A stretch of 64,000 bases of DNA, from assembly GCA_023701385.1 (NCBI GenBank), contig JAMPXC010000009.1, positions 1 through 64,000 on the forward strand. Direction: 5' to 3'. Source of the DNA: Pseudobdellovibrio sp. (GTDB lineage: Bacteria > Bdellovibrionota > Bdellovibrionia > Bdellovibrionales > Bdellovibrionaceae). Each line of letters starts with the position of its first letter. The first letter of the stretch is position 1. Below are positions 7,696 to 15,127 of this stretch, one piece after another. The notes under the pieces are model-generated. The model did no database searches. It saw nothing but the letters and a program-made list of their open reading frames with translations, and was not told where the DNA came from. The position numbers and the translations under genes were made by a program.

Positions 7696-8373
7696 ATGAA
7701 AAAGCTATTATTACCAATCGTATCAAGCGCATTATTACTATTAGTATCATGTAAGCAGGAGTTATCTGGAACCATTAACATCCTTTCTCAAATCTCTTTA
7801 AGATCAACTAAGGGTGAAAATGTTCTGTTAGCTCCGCAATACAAAGCCATGAAAGTTAAATTCACTGGTAAAAAAACTTTTGAATTACAGTTCAACGACA
7901 AAAAATTTGAATTCAAAACTCAACAAAATCTTAAAAAAATTAATGCTGGTGACAGATTAAATTTACCAGCTGGCCAAAACGGACAATCTTATAATTTAGA
8001 TGCCCAATACACTGTAGATACATCAAGCTCTGGCTTAATTCGTTCAGTTGAAAGCTGTACCTACACAGTAACTGAACACCGTTGTGAAAACATCACGCAA
8101 CCTAAATCTTGCCAACAAGTGACTGAGTGTGATCCTTCAGGCACAAAATGTAAAACACGTGAAGTATGTACTAATGGCCAAACTGTAACTAAATGTGGCC
8201 CCGTATCAGTTAACCGCTACGGTAACCAAGAAGTTGAATACTACAACAGAACTACGACAGATCGTTTAGAAGGCGTATTAGTTCACCCAGCTAACGGTGC
8301 GGTTGTTGCGAACATCAGCGCTGCCGATAGCGAATCTGAAAAAATCTACCAATACCGCGCAACTTGCAGATAA
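7696..8373 (+). CDS. Cys-rich lipoprotein, 225 aa
   Basis: Start fixed by AGGGG upstream of the ATG. A short signal with lipobox LVSC places the lipidated Cys at residue 19. Residues 25-105 form a Lys-rich region with no Cys. Residues roughly 115-165 then contain eight cysteines in a compact block (CTYTVTEHRCENI, CQQVTECDPSGTKCKTREVC), like a small disulfide-rich or metal-binding module. The tail is hydrophilic and ends with one more Cys. I do not know the family. A near-consensus sigma-54 site precedes it and an intrinsic terminator follows, so it is monocistronic. Probably envelope or surface located. Confidence 0.8.
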   Translation: MKKLLLPIVSSALLLLVSCKQELSGTINILSQISLRSTKGENVLLAPQYKAMKVKFTGKKTFELQFNDKKFEFKTQQNLKKINAGDRLNLPAGQNGQSYNLDAQYTVDTSSSGLIRSVESCTYTVTEHRCENITQPKSCQQVTECDPSGTKCKTREVCTNGQTVTKCGPVSVNRYGNQEVEYYNRTTTDRLEGVLVHPANGAVVANISAADSESEKIYQYRATCR

Positions 8374-8404
8374 TTGGTCATTTCAAATTTGAACTTTCCT
8401 TTGG

Positions 8405-8431
8405 GGGCGCTTGACCGAGCGTCCTTTTTTT
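8405..8431 (+). terminator. Intrinsic terminator
   Basis: GGGCGCT (8405-8411) pairs with AGCGTCC (8418-8424), seven pairs with one G-U, followed by seven T. Ends the Cys-rich lipoprotein transcript. Confidence 0.8.
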
Positions 8432-8460
8432 ATAGGCCTGCTCCTAATCACCGCAGAATT

Positions 8461-8724
8461 TTACTTCACTAAACGCTTAAATTGCTGGGCTGTCATTAGT
8501 GTCGCAGATCCTGCCTCAAAATCAAAGACGATTTTAATATCTTTTTTTAGAAGCTGCTTTTCGACCTGCTCTTTTTTCTTCTCTAAGCTGATCTCGACCG
8601 CCCCGTAATCAGTGCCCTCGCGTAAGACAAATTCTTCAATTAAAGCATCGATGATTTCTGGCGATAGCTTTTCTCTGGGAACTTCAATAGGCGGAAGGAT
8701 TTCAGGGGATGTGTCTTGATTCAT
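8461..8724 (-). CDS. yheU: YheU family protein (UPF0270)
   Basis: Small cytoplasmic protein, 87 aa. The central segment LSPEIIDALIEEFVLREGTD, continuing Y-G, is the hallmark of the YheU/UPF0270 family. The E. coli protein has the same FVLREGTDYG string. A Glu/Lys-rich helix (EKKKEQVEKQLLKK) and a beta hairpin with the QFKRLVK C-terminus follow as usual. The N-terminus has about 15 extra residues (MNQDTSPEILPPIEVP) before the conserved part. No enzymatic role is known. An intrinsic terminator from the upstream remnant gene (8742-8770) ends only 17 bases before its start, so its promoter must lie within or beyond that hairpin. Confidence 0.9.
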   Translation of the reverse strand: MNQDTSPEILPPIEVPREKLSPEIIDALIEEFVLREGTDYGAVEISLEKKKEQVEKQLLKKDIKIVFDFEAGSATLMTAQQFKRLVK

Positions 8725-8741
8725 AAAAACGATGTTAGCTT

Positions 8742-8770
8742 AAAAAAAGAGGGGCAGTCAAACCGCCCCC
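8742..8770 (-). terminator. Intrinsic terminator of hemerythrin-like remnant
   Basis: Read on the minus strand, GGGGC-GGTTTGACT-GCCCC is followed by TCTTTTTTT. It lies just downstream of the remnant stop (8802) and looks intact, as if left over from the formerly complete gene. Confidence 0.65.
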
Positions 8771-8801
8771 GATGTTTAAAATTAACGAAAATGCTTACAA
8801 T

Positions 8802-9062
8802 TTAGTGATGTAGCACGTTTTTTCTTTTAATTTTTGCAGATTTTTTATCTTCATCTTTTGTCCGTTTTATTTCAATTAACGTTGGAGCGAACTCTTCGAA
8901 GGCAGAAAATCTCTCTGTAAGAGAATGTTTTTCTGTGTCTTTCATAACTTCTATCAGTTGTTTTAACGGTTTATGATCTTCTAAAATGAATTCAACAATG
9001 TCTATGTTTTCCTCGGAAGCTTTTCTAGGTGCGTTCCTGTTTAAGACAAGTTGGCTTCGGGC
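8802..9062 (-). pseudogene. Hemerythrin-like (HHE) domain remnant
   Basis: An open frame of 86 codons on the minus strand has no ATG, GTG or TTG at its 5' end; the first ATG is internal (8945). The text IDIVEFILEDHKPLKQLIE followed by FSAFEEFAPTLIE resembles the first helices of hemerythrin HHE cation-binding proteins, with the metal-binding His in EDHKPL. The frame then runs into a Lys-rich tail and stops, so the later metal-ligand helices are missing. I read this as the N-terminal part of a decayed gene, still followed by its terminator. It could alternatively be a short gene starting at 8945. Confidence 0.5.
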
Positions 9063-9111
9063 TTATTGCCCCATAGATTTTTGCTTAAATTTACATTACG
9101 ATAGTGACCGT

Positions 9112-9381
9112 ATGAGCTTAGAAAATTATTTTCGCAAGTTAATCGAGCGGGTTGAAAATTCAGATGAAATAGACAACGCCGGAAAAGATCAAAATGGTTT
9201 TTATAAACCACGAAAAACTATTATCTTAAGAAATTTACAACTGATGCTTGATCTTCACCAAAAGCCATTGGCAAAAGAAATGGTTAAAACTGCCTGGAAA
9301 GCTGTAACCCAAGAGCTTCCACCTGAGTGGCTGATCTTAACTGCCGAAGAAAAAATCGAGTTAAAAAAGATTATTAGCTAG
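9112..9381 (+). CDS. Conserved-looking hypothetical protein, 89 aa
   Basis: The start at ATG 9112 gives MSLENYFRKLIERVENSDE. A longer in-frame reading from 8986 runs antisense through the hemerythrin remnant and looks non-coding in composition. The protein is mostly helical and charged, with RKTIILRNLQLMLDLHQKPL and a C-terminal helix ending LKKIIS. It has no signal peptide, Cys or membrane segment. No family recognised. It stands alone before metG, with a 130-base gap. Codon use resembles its neighbours, so a real gene is likely. Confidence 0.6.
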   Translation: MSLENYFRKLIERVENSDEIDNAGKDQNGFYKPRKTIILRNLQLMLDLHQKPLAKEMVKTAWKAVTQELPPEWLILTAEEKIELKKIIS

Positions 9382-9511
9382 TTTAACTGGCTGGAAAACA
9401 AGACAACCTCACGTGAAATTCTTATGTAACGCACAATAAATTAAATTTGCGGCAAAAATAGTGCACAGCCTTAATAATTTTAGCTAAATTAGACTCTTTA
9501 GAGGTTTAATT

Positions 9512-11452
9512 ATGTCTCAAGCTCAAAAGCCGCAATTTGGTCCACCCACTGATGTGAAATCCGTTCTAGCGATGCATAAGCGTCCGAAAAAAGCTGTGAT
9601 CACAGCCGGTATGCCGTACGCAAACGGCCCGCTACATTTAGGCCACTTAGCTGGAGCGCATGTTCCGGCTGATATCTATGCCCGCTGGATGAGAATGCTG
9701 ATCGGTGCTGAAAATGTTTTATTCGTTAACGGTAATGACGATCACGGTTCTACTTCTGAAGTAGCAGCGAACAAAGCTGGTAAAACGATTCGTGAATTTA
9801 TTGATACAATTCATGAACAACAAAAATTAACTTTAAAAAATTATTCTATTCAAACGGATGTGTTCACAGGAACTTCTCGTCCTGAGACCTACCCGCTTCA
9901 CGAAAAGTATTCGCAAGATTTCTTACGCCGTTTATATAAAAACGACATGTTAGAAAAACGTGTGACAAAACAATGGTTCGATCCAAAAGCGAATCGTTTC
10001 TTACAAGATCGTTTTGTGCGCGGCACTTGCCCGAACTGTGCAAGCACTGAAGCTTATTCTGATGAATGCGACGCTTGCGGCGCTAAGTTTGACCCGAGCG
10101 AATTAAAAGATCCACGCAGCCAGTTAACCGATGCCACACCTGAACTTAAAGACACAGCTCACTGGTGGCTTAACATGTGGAAAGTGGCTGATCCGTTAAA
10201 AACTTGGATTGATACCAAACAAAAAGCTTGGCGCACAGGAGTCATTCAAGAAGTAACAAACACAGTATTAATCGGTTGTCGTTTTGAAAACACACACGAA
10301 CCAAAATACAAAGAAATTAAAGACACTTTACCAAAACACAAATCTCGTTATGTACCTGGTAAAAAAGTGGAATGTTTATTTGATAACAAAGCTGATCTTG
10401 CGACAGCGCAATCAGTTTTAGAATCTAATGGTATTCCGTCTGTGATCACTGATCACTGGGGTTACCGCCCGATCACGCGTGACGTATCTAACGGTATTCC
10501 TGTACCACCTGAGATTGATCCGGAAATGAAAGGCAAAACACTTTACGTGTGGCCTGATTCATTGATTGCTCCGGTTGTGTTTTCACAAGTGGCTTTAAAA
10601 CAAAGTGGCCGCGATCCTGAATCTTACAAAGATTTCTGGTGTGACCCTGAAGCAACTGTTGTTCAGTTCTTAGGACAAGATAACGTTTTCTTCTATGTGA
10701 TCATGCAAGGTTCGATGTGGTTAGGCCAACAAGGTAATCCGCAAGCGCAACCAGTTAAGGGCGATTTACAAATGACAGAAATCTTAAGCGTTTACCACTT
10801 GATGGTGAATGGTGAAAAGATGAGTAAATCAACGGGCAACTTCTACTCTGGTGACCAGCTTTTAGAAATGGGTTATTCATCTGAACAAATTCGTTATTAC
10901 TTAGCGATGTTATCACTTCCAGTAAAAGCTTCGAACTTTGATTTTGCCCACTTTGCTGAACGTAATAAGTTTTTAGCAGGCCCGTTAAATGCGGCTTTAG
11001 AAAAACCTATTTCAGCTTGTCATTCAAAATTCGGCGGCGTTGTTCCTGAAGGAAAACTGATCGGTAAAGCCGAAGCTGAAACTGTAAAGCTTGTACAAAT
11101 GTACTTACGCTCAATGCAAAAAGGTGATTATTCAACTTTACTGGGCCAAGTCGAAAACTACGCGCGCCAAATTAATTCATTATTTACGCAGTACAAACCC
11201 CACGATGACCGTGGTGTTGAAGCTGATCGTAAAGATGCGCTTTACACATGTTTCTATGTCTTAAAGAACTTAATGATCATGCTTGCGCCATTTGCACCGG
11301 CTACGATGAATGAAGTTCGTAAAACATTAAACTTACCAGAAAGTGTTATACGCGCTGATGAGCTAGGAACTGGTTTACCTGCGGGGCATAAGATTAATCA
11401 GAAATCTGTGTACTTCCCGGCTGTGGCTGATGCAGCTCCTGCAGAAGAATAA
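9512..11452 (+). CDS. metG: Methionyl-tRNA synthetase
   Basis: Class I aminoacyl-tRNA synthetase that charges tRNA-Met, 646 aa. Signature sequences are the HIGH-type HLGHL (about residue 45) and KMSKS. A zinc knuckle is formed by CPNC and CDAC (about 174-193). The order is catalytic Rossmann fold, connective domain, KMSKS loop and helical anticodon domain. Two oddities: about 65 extra residues (roughly 250-316) sit between the TGVIQEVTN segment and RPITRD, and the usual FYVWFDAPIGY is LYVWPDSLIAP. No C-terminal EMAP/Trbp111 tRNA-binding domain is present. AGAGG lies upstream of the ATG. Confidence 0.95.
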   Translation: MSQAQKPQFGPPTDVKSVLAMHKRPKKAVITAGMPYANGPLHLGHLAGAHVPADIYARWMRMLIGAENVLFVNGNDDHGSTSEVAANKAGKTIREFIDTIHEQQKLTLKNYSIQTDVFTGTSRPETYPLHEKYSQDFLRRLYKNDMLEKRVTKQWFDPKANRFLQDRFVRGTCPNCASTEAYSDECDACGAKFDPSELKDPRSQLTDATPELKDTAHWWLNMWKVADPLKTWIDTKQKAWRTGVIQEVTNTVLIGCRFENTHEPKYKEIKDTLPKHKSRYVPGKKVECLFDNKADLATAQSVLESNGIPSVITDHWGYRPITRDVSNGIPVPPEIDPEMKGKTLYVWPDSLIAPVVFSQVALKQSGRDPESYKDFWCDPEATVVQFLGQDNVFFYVIMQGSMWLGQQGNPQAQPVKGDLQMTEILSVYHLMVNGEKMSKSTGNFYSGDQLLEMGYSSEQIRYYLAMLSLPVKASNFDFAHFAERNKFLAGPLNAALEKPISACHSKFGGVVPEGKLIGKAEAETVKLVQMYLRSMQKGDYSTLLGQVENYARQINSLFTQYKPHDDRGVEADRKDALYTCFYVLKNLMIMLAPFAPATMNEVRKTLNLPESVIRADELGTGLPAGHKINQKSVYFPAVADAAPAEE

Positions 11453-11500
11453 CAAATCTTAACAAAACGCTGACCTAAGCTTTGAAATCTTGTGTTATCT

Positions 11501-11526
11501 ACTCCCTATCAAACCAAATAGGGAGT
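11501..11526 (+). promoter_or_regulatory. Hairpin masking a ribosome-binding site
   Basis: ACTCCCTAT (11501-11509) and ATAGGGAGT (11518-11526) are a perfect nine-base inverted repeat with an eight-base loop. The 3' arm contains the Shine-Dalgarno AGGGAG of the ATG at 11530. If transcribed whole it would sequester that site. Possible CTGACC/TTATCT hexamers (11470-11500) could instead start RNA inside the 5' arm. Confidence 0.45.
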
Positions 11527-11529
11527 TTT

Positions 11530-11979
11530 ATGAAAGCTTTAATTGCTACAATCGTTCTATTTACTACGTTTAATGTATCCGCAGAAACGTGCTACAGACT
11601 AAATCAAAAGCAAGTAGCCCTTGCGAATAACAATATTCCACAACAAATTTGCTTAGAAACCTTAACTGTTAATACTGATGGCACAGAGATCAGCGCTTAT
11701 AGCTATTTCACACCTAATTTATTTAACAACTTAAAAGTAACTTACCATGCAAGAAGAAATGAAAACGGTTTTTCTTTCAGATCAGAAAATATCTTAGTTG
11801 ACCAATGGGAATCAGGCTGTGGCGATGGTGAACGCGTAGTTCTATCAATCAAAGGCCAAACTGACAATGATGGCGTTGCTGGCGTTGAATACTTGGACGT
11901 TAAAGTTACGCAAGAACTTACAAATGACACTTGTCATTCTCAGCCGCAAGAAACTGTTTTCACTTACGATATCTACTAA
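11530..11979 (+). CDS. Secreted hypothetical protein, 149 aa
   Basis: Start chosen at the ATG preceded by AGGGAG. It gives a clean signal peptide MKALIATIVLFTTFNVSA cleaved before ETCYRL, so the product goes to the periplasm or beyond. The mature part (about 131 aa) has four Cys (near the start, in QQICLETL, in SGCGDGER and in NDTCHSQ) that could form two disulfides, and alternating beta-type sequence. No recognised domain. An earlier in-frame start at 11482 would add 16 residues that spoil the signal peptide. Directly downstream lies a decayed coding remnant. Confidence 0.75.
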   Translation: MKALIATIVLFTTFNVSAETCYRLNQKQVALANNNIPQQICLETLTVNTDGTEISAYSYFTPNLFNNLKVTYHARRNENGFSFRSENILVDQWESGCGDGERVVLSIKGQTDNDGVAGVEYLDVKVTQELTNDTCHSQPQETVFTYDIY

Positions 11980-11983
11980 TTCA

Positions 11984-12166
11984 CGAGTCAATAATCCCGC
12001 GAAGTGCGCTTTACCTAATATTCCTGAAGAAGATGTTGCTGTAATTAAAACTTTTCTTGAGTTTGATAGCAAAGACTTAAAAACAACTGGCGCTTAAATT
12101 ATCGTTGATAAAACTGAAAACGGCTTTGGCTGGGTATTTAAGATTACTCACTTACCGCTGAACTAA
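11984..12166 (+). pseudogene. Coding remnant with internal stop
   Basis: In one frame the text reads like protein: NPAKCALPNIPEEDVAVI, then KTFLEFDSKDLKTTGA, a TAA at 12095-12097, then IIVDKTENGFGWVFKITHLP to a final TAA at 12164. The second part has the look of a beta-rich C-terminus. There is no start codon of its own, and the front end merges with the previous gene in another frame. I read it as the 3' part of a small gene broken by a nonsense mutation. It may be the decayed end of a secreted protein like its neighbour, but no clear similarity is visible. Confidence 0.4.
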
Positions 12167-12170
12167 GTTA

Positions 12171-12623
12171 TTAACTATTCCAGTATTTTTTTAGATTTTT
12201 ATGGCGATGATTAAAGAAAAATTTAATCGTCGCAGTAGATAATGTTTTTAAAAAGCGGGGCTCAAAAGTTAACTCGTCGATGACAAGTGTATAACCCATT
12301 TCTGTGGGCACAACTTTTCTTTCGTGGCGCCAGTATTTCATGGAGCCCATATTCGATTCTTCAACAAAGCCTTTACCTGGATCAAGACTTTTAAGGCGCA
12401 AGTCCGTGAAGTCGATCGGCAAAATTCCGCCGAGCAAAATCCAGCTGCGAAATAAAATTTTATCAGCCTTAACATAAATATCATCTAAATTTTTAATATC
12501 TTTCGGCGCAGTCATTGTAAAAATCGGCTTCATTTCTGAAGTTAGCCCATCAACTGAAGTAATACGCTGCCACACTTGTTCTGGCGTTGCTTTAAGCTTT
12601 GATTCAAACTTTAACAAAATCAT
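12171..12623 (-). CDS. SRPBCC (START/Bet v1-fold) family protein
   Basis: 150-aa cytoplasmic protein. The N-terminus MILLKFESKLKATPEQVWQR, continuing to ITSVDGL, is the typical first strand and helix of polyketide cyclase/SRPBCC proteins. The C-terminus has the long helix of the fold (STATIKFFFNHRHKNLKKYW). These proteins enclose a hydrophobic cavity that binds lipids or aromatic ligands; the ligand here is unknown. It is convergent with the remnant at 11984-12166 and divergent from the small membrane gene at 12722. Confidence 0.75.
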   Translation of the reverse strand: MILLKFESKLKATPEQVWQRITSVDGLTSEMKPIFTMTAPKDIKNLDDIYVKADKILFRSWILLGGILPIDFTDLRLKSLDPGKGFVEESNMGSMKYWRHERKVVPTEMGYTLVIDELTFEPRFLKTLSTATIKFFFNHRHKNLKKYWNS

Positions 12624-12721
12624 ATCTACTCATTGTTACCTTTGTGCTAGTGAAAGTCTAATCCTTACCTAGCGGCCCAGGCCCCTTTTGATATACTTAA
12701 AACATCAAACAGGGGGAATTT

Positions 12722-12916
12722 ATGGACAACACTGTATTAACTGTATTTGCTGGTGGAGTTATTGTGTTCTGCGCCGCAACTCTTGTGTACTTAGCGCTAC
12801 TTTTCTTTTTTCCAGAATGGGTTGGCGTGACCGGCCAAGTTGCGCGCGAAGCTGAAAAAGCTCATACTAAAGGATCTAGCTCAGAAGAAACTGGCTTCGG
12901 TAAACACTTAAGTTAA
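12722..12916 (+). CDS. Small single-span membrane protein, 64 aa
   Basis: GGGGGAA upstream of the ATG is a strong ribosome-binding site. Residues 6-32 form one membrane span (VFAGGVIVFCAATLVYLALLF in part), followed by a short charged tail ending EETGFGKHLS. No family recognised. The gene's 3' end overlaps the 3' end of the convergent AraC-family gene by nine bases. TATACT (12692-12697) is a possible -10. Confidence 0.65.
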   Translation: MDNTVLTVFAGGVIVFCAATLVYLALLFFFPEWVGVTGQVAREAEKAHTKGSSSEETGFGKHLS

Positions 12917-13789
12917 CGCTTTAACCTTGTCGCGAAAATTTGATGGTGAAATTTTCGCGGCTTTCGTAAAAAAGCGAGTAAAGTAGTTCGCATCATCAAA
13001 GCCAAGCTCATAGCCCACTTCTGCCACACTCATATCTGAATACGATAACAACCTTTTAGCCTCTAACATGAAGCGCTCTTGAATCACGGCACGCGGAGAT
13101 TTTTTAAGACTACGGCTCACCTGCATAGTTAATGCTTTTGGAGTCATATTCATTTTTTTCGCGTAGAAACCAACCTCGTGTTCGGTCTGATAATACTCAT
13201 CCACTAAATGCCGAAACTTCTCAATGAGGGTTGAAGTATTATGTTGCGCAACGTTTTCTGAAGCACGCAGCAATGGAACAAGCAGACTTTGCAACAACCC
13301 TTCAAGGCTTACTTCGAAGTGTTCAGATTTATTCGCAAATTCAGCGATCATTAATTCACAAGTGGTTTCAAAATCTTTCCAGAATGATTCTTTTTTAAAA
13401 ACCAAAGCATCTTGAATTAAGGGAATTTGTTTTAATAAAAATAATGATTTCGCAGAAACCGATGGGAGAGATTCGCGGGTAAACTCAATCACGTAGCCTT
13501 GAGCACCCTTTTCAAATACCCAGGCGTGCACTTGCCCTGGCTTCATAAAGAAAATTTGGCGGCCGTTGATTTTGTGTTTTGTGAAATCAATCTCATGCCA
13601 GCCTTTGCCTTTTGTCACAAAGGTTAGCTGATAAAAATCATGACGGTGCGGAAAATCAACTTTAGGTTTTAAACGGTCAGACAAAGTTTCAACACGAATT
13701 TCACCGGCTAAGGCTTTTTCAACGCCTAGGGCTTCGATAGGATAAAGAATTTTTAAGTTTTTTTCTTTTTTTGAAACTGATTTCATCAA
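12908..13789 (-). CDS. AraC-family transcriptional regulator
   Basis: 293-aa DNA-binding regulator. The N-terminal half is a cupin-type ligand domain (DFPHRHDFYQLTFVTKGKG, then GRQIFFMKPGQVHAW). The C-terminal 100 residues hold two AraC HTH motifs, the second with the family signature MSVAEVGYELGFDDANYFTR followed by FFTKAAKISPSNFR. It starts 14 bases after the secreted esterase on the same strand, so both are probably one transcript, and the esterase may be its target or part of its pathway (inference). The effector is unknown. Confidence 0.9.
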   Translation of the reverse strand: MMKSVSKKEKNLKILYPIEALGVEKALAGEIRVETLSDRLKPKVDFPHRHDFYQLTFVTKGKGWHEIDFTKHKINGRQIFFMKPGQVHAWVFEKGAQGYVIEFTRESLPSVSAKSLFLLKQIPLIQDALVFKKESFWKDFETTCELMIAEFANKSEHFEVSLEGLLQSLLVPLLRASENVAQHNTSTLIEKFRHLVDEYYQTEHEVGFYAKKMNMTPKALTMQVSRSLKKSPRAVIQERFMLEAKRLLSYSDMSVAEVGYELGFDDANYFTRFFTKAAKISPSNFRDKVKALT

Positions 13790-13803
13790 TAACTAAAATA
13801 CAG

Positions 13804-14715
13804 TTATTTTAAGTTATTTGTCATATTTAAAAACATATCGACGCTAGACATAGTCTCAGGAGAACTAAACGCAGAGCCTGGGTGGCTTCCCGACCAGCGG
13901 TGCGACATATTTTCAATGCGCACAAATTCAAGCGCAGTGCCATCTGGAAACTTGACTGCTATATTAAGCTTTTCTTGGTCTAGTGACTGTTTGAATTCAA
14001 AGGAATGATTAGCTTCGGTGTCGTCATTTAAATCGAAATAATGCACAGCTTGTACAAAGCCACTCAAACCCGACCTCCAAGGCAAGATGTGATCTTTCTT
14101 ACCGTGAAAATACAGAATATTTTTTAATCTTCTTTGATTTAAATGTGTCGAAGCACAAGCTAAAGCCTCTTTAGCTCCCGTAACTACACCTTCTTTAGAG
14201 TTCATAGCCTTCCTGTAGTCAAACGGCCCGCCTGAATGAAGTAACGCTGCTTTAAACAGTTCTGGAAAACATAAAACTAAATGTTGCGCAAAGATTGCCC
14301 CTGAAGAAAATCCACCGACAAAAATTCTTTCAGGATCTGCTTCACCTGAATCAATATGCTTTTGAACTTCTTTGATGACAGCCATAAATTCACCATCACG
14401 TTTTTGCATTTCATCTGAAAAAAAGTTCCAACATTTTAAGACATTTAATTTTGAATCTTGATAAGGGGCGATGATGATCGGATTGAGTGATTTTGTTTTC
14501 TCTATGATATCTGTAACTGCGACAAAGGTATCTGCTTTTTGACGACAGCCGTGAATCCACAAGATGAGTGGGCGTTTAACTGAAGTGTCTCGTTCCGAGA
14601 CGCTCGTGTTTTGATTGTAATACTCATATAAAATATCGGCTTGCGCGGCTTTTGAAGTCAGAAGCATTAATGAATGAGTCAGTAGTAAAATTAAAGCCCA
14701 AAAGTATGTTTTCAT
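13804..14715 (-). CDS. Secreted PHB depolymerase/feruloyl esterase-like hydrolase
   Basis: 303-aa alpha/beta hydrolase exported by a signal peptide (MKTYFWALILLLTHSLML, cleaved after AAQA). I use the ATG at 14715; a TTG seven codons upstream is possible. The oxyanion segment LILWIHGCRQKADTF and the nucleophile elbow GGFSSGA (catalytic Ser) match the LpqC/poly(3-hydroxybutyrate) depolymerase family. HGKKDHILPW would carry the catalytic Asp, and SHRWSGSHPGS near the C-terminus the catalytic His. It probably cleaves polyester or ester bonds outside the cell. It is followed by the AraC regulator. Confidence 0.8.
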   Translation of the reverse strand: MKTYFWALILLLTHSLMLLTSKAAQADILYEYYNQNTSVSERDTSVKRPLILWIHGCRQKADTFVAVTDIIEKTKSLNPIIIAPYQDSKLNVLKCWNFFSDEMQKRDGEFMAVIKEVQKHIDSGEADPERIFVGGFSSGAIFAQHLVLCFPELFKAALLHSGGPFDYRKAMNSKEGVVTGAKEALACASTHLNQRRLKNILYFHGKKDHILPWRSGLSGFVQAVHYFDLNDDTEANHSFEFKQSLDQEKLNIAVKFPDGTALEFVRIENMSHRWSGSHPGSAFSSPETMSSVDMFLNMTNNLK

Positions 14716-14830
14716 CCTAAGAAGTATTTCAAGCAAAACCTAATCCCGCCATCTCGAACTAATTATTTTTTAGAATGACTACGTGTTAACTGTTAGACCC
14801 AGAGACAATTATTGCGGTAGACTGTTCAGC

Positions 14831-15106
14831 ATGGCAGAAACCTGTACGGTCGAAATTGTAATTTGCTCCGGATGTATGGGAGCAGTGGCTCTTACCCCTG
14901 AAGCGCACGATCAGTTTTTAGCTGACGTGAAAGCCGGGCTTGAAGCCAAACGCCCCGACCGTATTTGGAATATCTCGACTTATTCTTGTTTTAGATTCTG
15001 TCCCGATAAGCGCATTACGGTAAGTGTTGCCCAGCAGATGACTATGACTCGCGCGGCCAGCGTTGAGAGCGTAATTGCCGAGATTTTAAGCTTTAAAAAT
15101 ATCTAA
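14831..15106 (+). CDS. Small Cys-rich, thioredoxin-like ferredoxin-type protein
   Basis: 91 aa from the ATG at 14831 (MAETCTVEIVICSGCMGAV); a GTG at 14783 would add 16 unlikely residues. Five cysteines: TCTVEIVICSGC near the N-terminus and YSCFRFCPDKRITV in the middle. The spacing is that of thioredoxin-like [2Fe-2S] ferredoxins or DUF1636-type metal-binding proteins, so an iron-sulfur or zinc site is plausible. It precedes trpS by 21 bases on the same strand. No clear Shine-Dalgarno. Confidence 0.6.
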   Translation: MAETCTVEIVICSGCMGAVALTPEAHDQFLADVKAGLEAKRPDRIWNISTYSCFRFCPDKRITVSVAQQMTMTRAASVESVIAEILSFKNI

Positions 15107-15127
15107 AAACGAACTACAGTAGATGCC

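Noticed and set aside
8986-9111. Longer N-terminus for the 89-aa gene
   Set aside because: This part reads antisense to the hemerythrin-like remnant, has untypical composition and no ribosome-binding site.
9450-9465. GG-N10-GC upstream of metG
   Set aside because: Only the GG and GC match; the -12 part reads GTGCA and the -24 part CGGCAA. A housekeeping synthetase is an unlikely sigma-54 target. It shows such sites arise by chance.
14732-14747. GG-N10-GC before the secreted esterase on the minus strand
   Set aside because: Good -12 element but poor -24 element, and the predicted RNA start would leave only about six bases before the ATG.
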